Shown piece after piece: positions 62,272 to 64,000 of a DNA stretch of 64,000 nt. The notes under the pieces are model-generated. The model did not search any database and was not told the origin of the DNA. It saw only the letters and a program-made list of their open reading frames with translations. The DNA comes from Sphingomonadales bacterium (lineage in GTDB: Bacteria; Pseudomonadota; Alphaproteobacteria; Sphingomonadales; Sphingomonadaceae): the NCBI GenBank assembly GCA_013297725.1, contig JAAFIB010000006.1:1-64000 (forward strand). Reading direction: 5' to 3'. Each line of letters starts with the position of its first letter. Position 1 is the stretch's first letter. Position numbers and translations under genes: made by a program.

Positions 62272-62736
62272 ATGGCATCAGGTGCCAAGGCAGACAAAAA
62301 ATCTCCTGAAATCAATAGTTTTGATGGAGAGATCGATCCGGACTATGTCCCGACCGATGCCGAACCGTTTATGAATGACCGGCAGCTGCAATTCTTTGAG
62401 AGGCAGCTGAACAACTGGAAAAACGAAATCCTGGAAGAATCACGGGGCACGCTGAACCAGCTGCAAGATGGCCCCATCCGCGAGCCTGACCTGAATGATC
62501 GCGCATCCAGCGAGACTGATTGGGGCATTGAACTGCGCACGCGTGACCGTCAACGGAAGTTGATTTCAAAAATCGACTCAGCGCTGCGGCGGATTGCGGA
62601 AGGCGAATATGGTTATTGCCAAGTGACCGGCGAACCGATCTCGCTCGCCCGCCTGCGCGCTCGCCCCATTGCGACAATGACGCTGGAGGCACAAGAGCGC
62701 CACGAGCGGCAGGAACGCGTTTCCCGCGACGATTAA
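62272..62736 (+). CDS. dksA: RNA polymerase-binding protein DksA
   Basis: 154 aa; DRASSETDWGIELRTRDRQRKLISKIDSALRRIAEGEYGYC...GEPISLARLRARPIATMTLEAQERHE. Confidence 0.93.
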   Translation: MASGAKADKKSPEINSFDGEIDPDYVPTDAEPFMNDRQLQFFERQLNNWKNEILEESRGTLNQLQDGPIREPDLNDRASSETDWGIELRTRDRQRKLISKIDSALRRIAEGEYGYCQVTGEPISLARLRARPIATMTLEAQERHERQERVSRDD

Positions 62737-62739
62737 GAT

Positions 62740-63804
62740 TTAGCGTTGGTTTCCAGCGCCAAAGATACAGTCGCGGCCATTGGCCTTTGCTTCATACAAC
62801 GCCAAATCGGCAATATGCAGCAATGCCTCTGGCGAATTGGCCTGCGCAAAATCAGCAAGCCCTGCTGAAAAAGTCACACGGCCTAATTCCTCTTTGCTGT
62901 CGCGCTTTACCAGATTGCGATTCCCCAGATCAGTTTTGGCTGCCTCAACCAGATCATAGGCATCCACGACCCCCATCCCTTCAAACAGGATAACGAATTC
63001 CTCGCCGCCAAAACGGCAAACATCGGCATGTGCACCGCAATGGCTTTCCAATATCTCGCCCACCAGTTTCAAAACGCGGTCGCCAGTTATATGGCCAAAA
63101 CGGTCATTGATCGATTTGAAATGGTCGATATCGCAAATCGCCAGCGACACAATCGTCTGCTTAGTTTCTGCCCGCGCGCACGCAGCGCCCAATGCGCGTT
63201 CAAATGCACGGCGGTTTGATAGGCCCGTCAGCATATCAGTGTCCGCCTTCATCCGCGCATCCGCCAGCGATGATTTCAGATTGCGTACCGCATCATTGCG
63301 GTCTTTTAACTCGCGCTCTGCATCGCGCGCTTTTTCTACCATAGATTTTGTCAGTATTATCAGCCGCTCAAGTATCGCGTCGTTATTGGCACCGGATTGA
63401 AACTGGCTGCTATTGTCCTGCAAAGCTTTGCCATAGCCTCCGGTCTCGCTGGCATAGGAACCAATAGCTTCCTCGACAGCCGCGAGCTGAGACTGCACAG
63501 CATCAGCAATCTGACGCAAATCGTCGCCTGAAAGCTGTCCGTTATCAGTATTTGCGCTCCAGCTGTTGGTATAAGGACTATGGACCAATTGCTCAATTGT
63601 CGGGCCTAATGCCTGCTCCTCCAGCACCTGATGCCGGTAAACCAGTTCGTAATTTGCAGGATTGGGATCAATGCCGTGTCGTCCCAAAAAATCAGCGGTC
63701 AGATACAACGACGCAAGATGATCAAAGATATGAGGCTGGTTTTGCATCCGTAGCCTAAAAAATTTGCGATATGGCCGCGCCAGTTTTTCAAACGACAAAT
63801 CCAT
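62740..63804 (-). CDS. GGDEF-domain diguanylate cyclase
   Basis: Likely start MDLSFEKLARPYRKFFRL; DMLTGLSNRRAFERAL, CRFGGEEFVIL. Confidence 0.93.
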   Translation of the reverse strand: MDLSFEKLARPYRKFFRLRMQNQPHIFDHLASLYLTADFLGRHGIDPNPANYELVYRHQVLEEQALGPTIEQLVHSPYTNSWSANTDNGQLSGDDLRQIADAVQSQLAAVEEAIGSYASETGGYGKALQDNSSQFQSGANNDAILERLIILTKSMVEKARDAERELKDRNDAVRNLKSSLADARMKADTDMLTGLSNRRAFERALGAACARAETKQTIVSLAICDIDHFKSINDRFGHITGDRVLKLVGEILESHCGAHADVCRFGGEEFVILFEGMGVVDAYDLVEAAKTDLGNRNLVKRDSKEELGRVTFSAGLADFAQANSPEALLHIADLALYEAKANGRDCIFGAGNQR

Positions 63805-63899
63805 CGACCATGCTTTCCGCTTTAGGGTTCCGTTAAGCATAAGACGGCAGGTCGCCCGCAGATTTTAGGGGAGTGTTAATGGCGCTCTCTTCTGATGTG

Positions 63900-64000
63900 C
63901 CATCGAACCCGCAAGGGTTCGCAAGGCCGACTGGCCGCCCGAGCTGATGCGAGGAAAGCCAAGGTCGCGGATGCGACCGCCCGGCGCATGAGGGTAAACA
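63900..64000 (+). ncRNA. Possible structured RNA truncated by the window end
   Basis: Consecutive tetraloop-sized hairpins gaaccc-gcaa-gggttc, ggcc-gact-ggcc, ggtcgc-ggat-gcgacc. Confidence 0.4.

Noticed and set aside
1-64000. rRNA, tRNA, CRISPR arrays, prophage or integrase genes
   Set aside because: None recognised on reading either strand; tRNA genes cannot be fully excluded without tRNAscan-SE.

Overview
This 64-kb, high-GC, densely coding chromosomal window reads as a sphingomonad-like alphaproteobacterium. The taxon is inferred from gene content and repeat types, not proven. Most of it is core metabolism and housekeeping: uppP, gltD/gltB, putA, rpmB, purA, hisZ, serA, serC, pheA, polA, amt, selO, astD-like, nth, rimO, surE, serS, dksA, two c-type cytochromes, GGDEF/EAL proteins and assorted transporters and dehydrogenases. 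I recognised no rRNA, tRNA, CRISPR array or intact transposase. Main items for follow-up: (1) an apparent in-frame fusion of endonuclease III, lacking its Fe-S cluster loop, to a secreted protein; (2) a palindromic repeat inserted in frame inside a glycosyltransferase gene; (3) a compact three-gene unit of unknown function around a TIGR04255-like protein, the best candidate for an undescribed system; (4) a likely serC leader RNA and a 14-bp hairpin abutting the putA start codon; (5) several intergenic inverted-repeat (MITE/REP-like) families; (6) a run of hairpins at the right edge suggesting a truncated structured RNA. No similarity search was possible. Family names come from recognising motifs in the translated ORFs.
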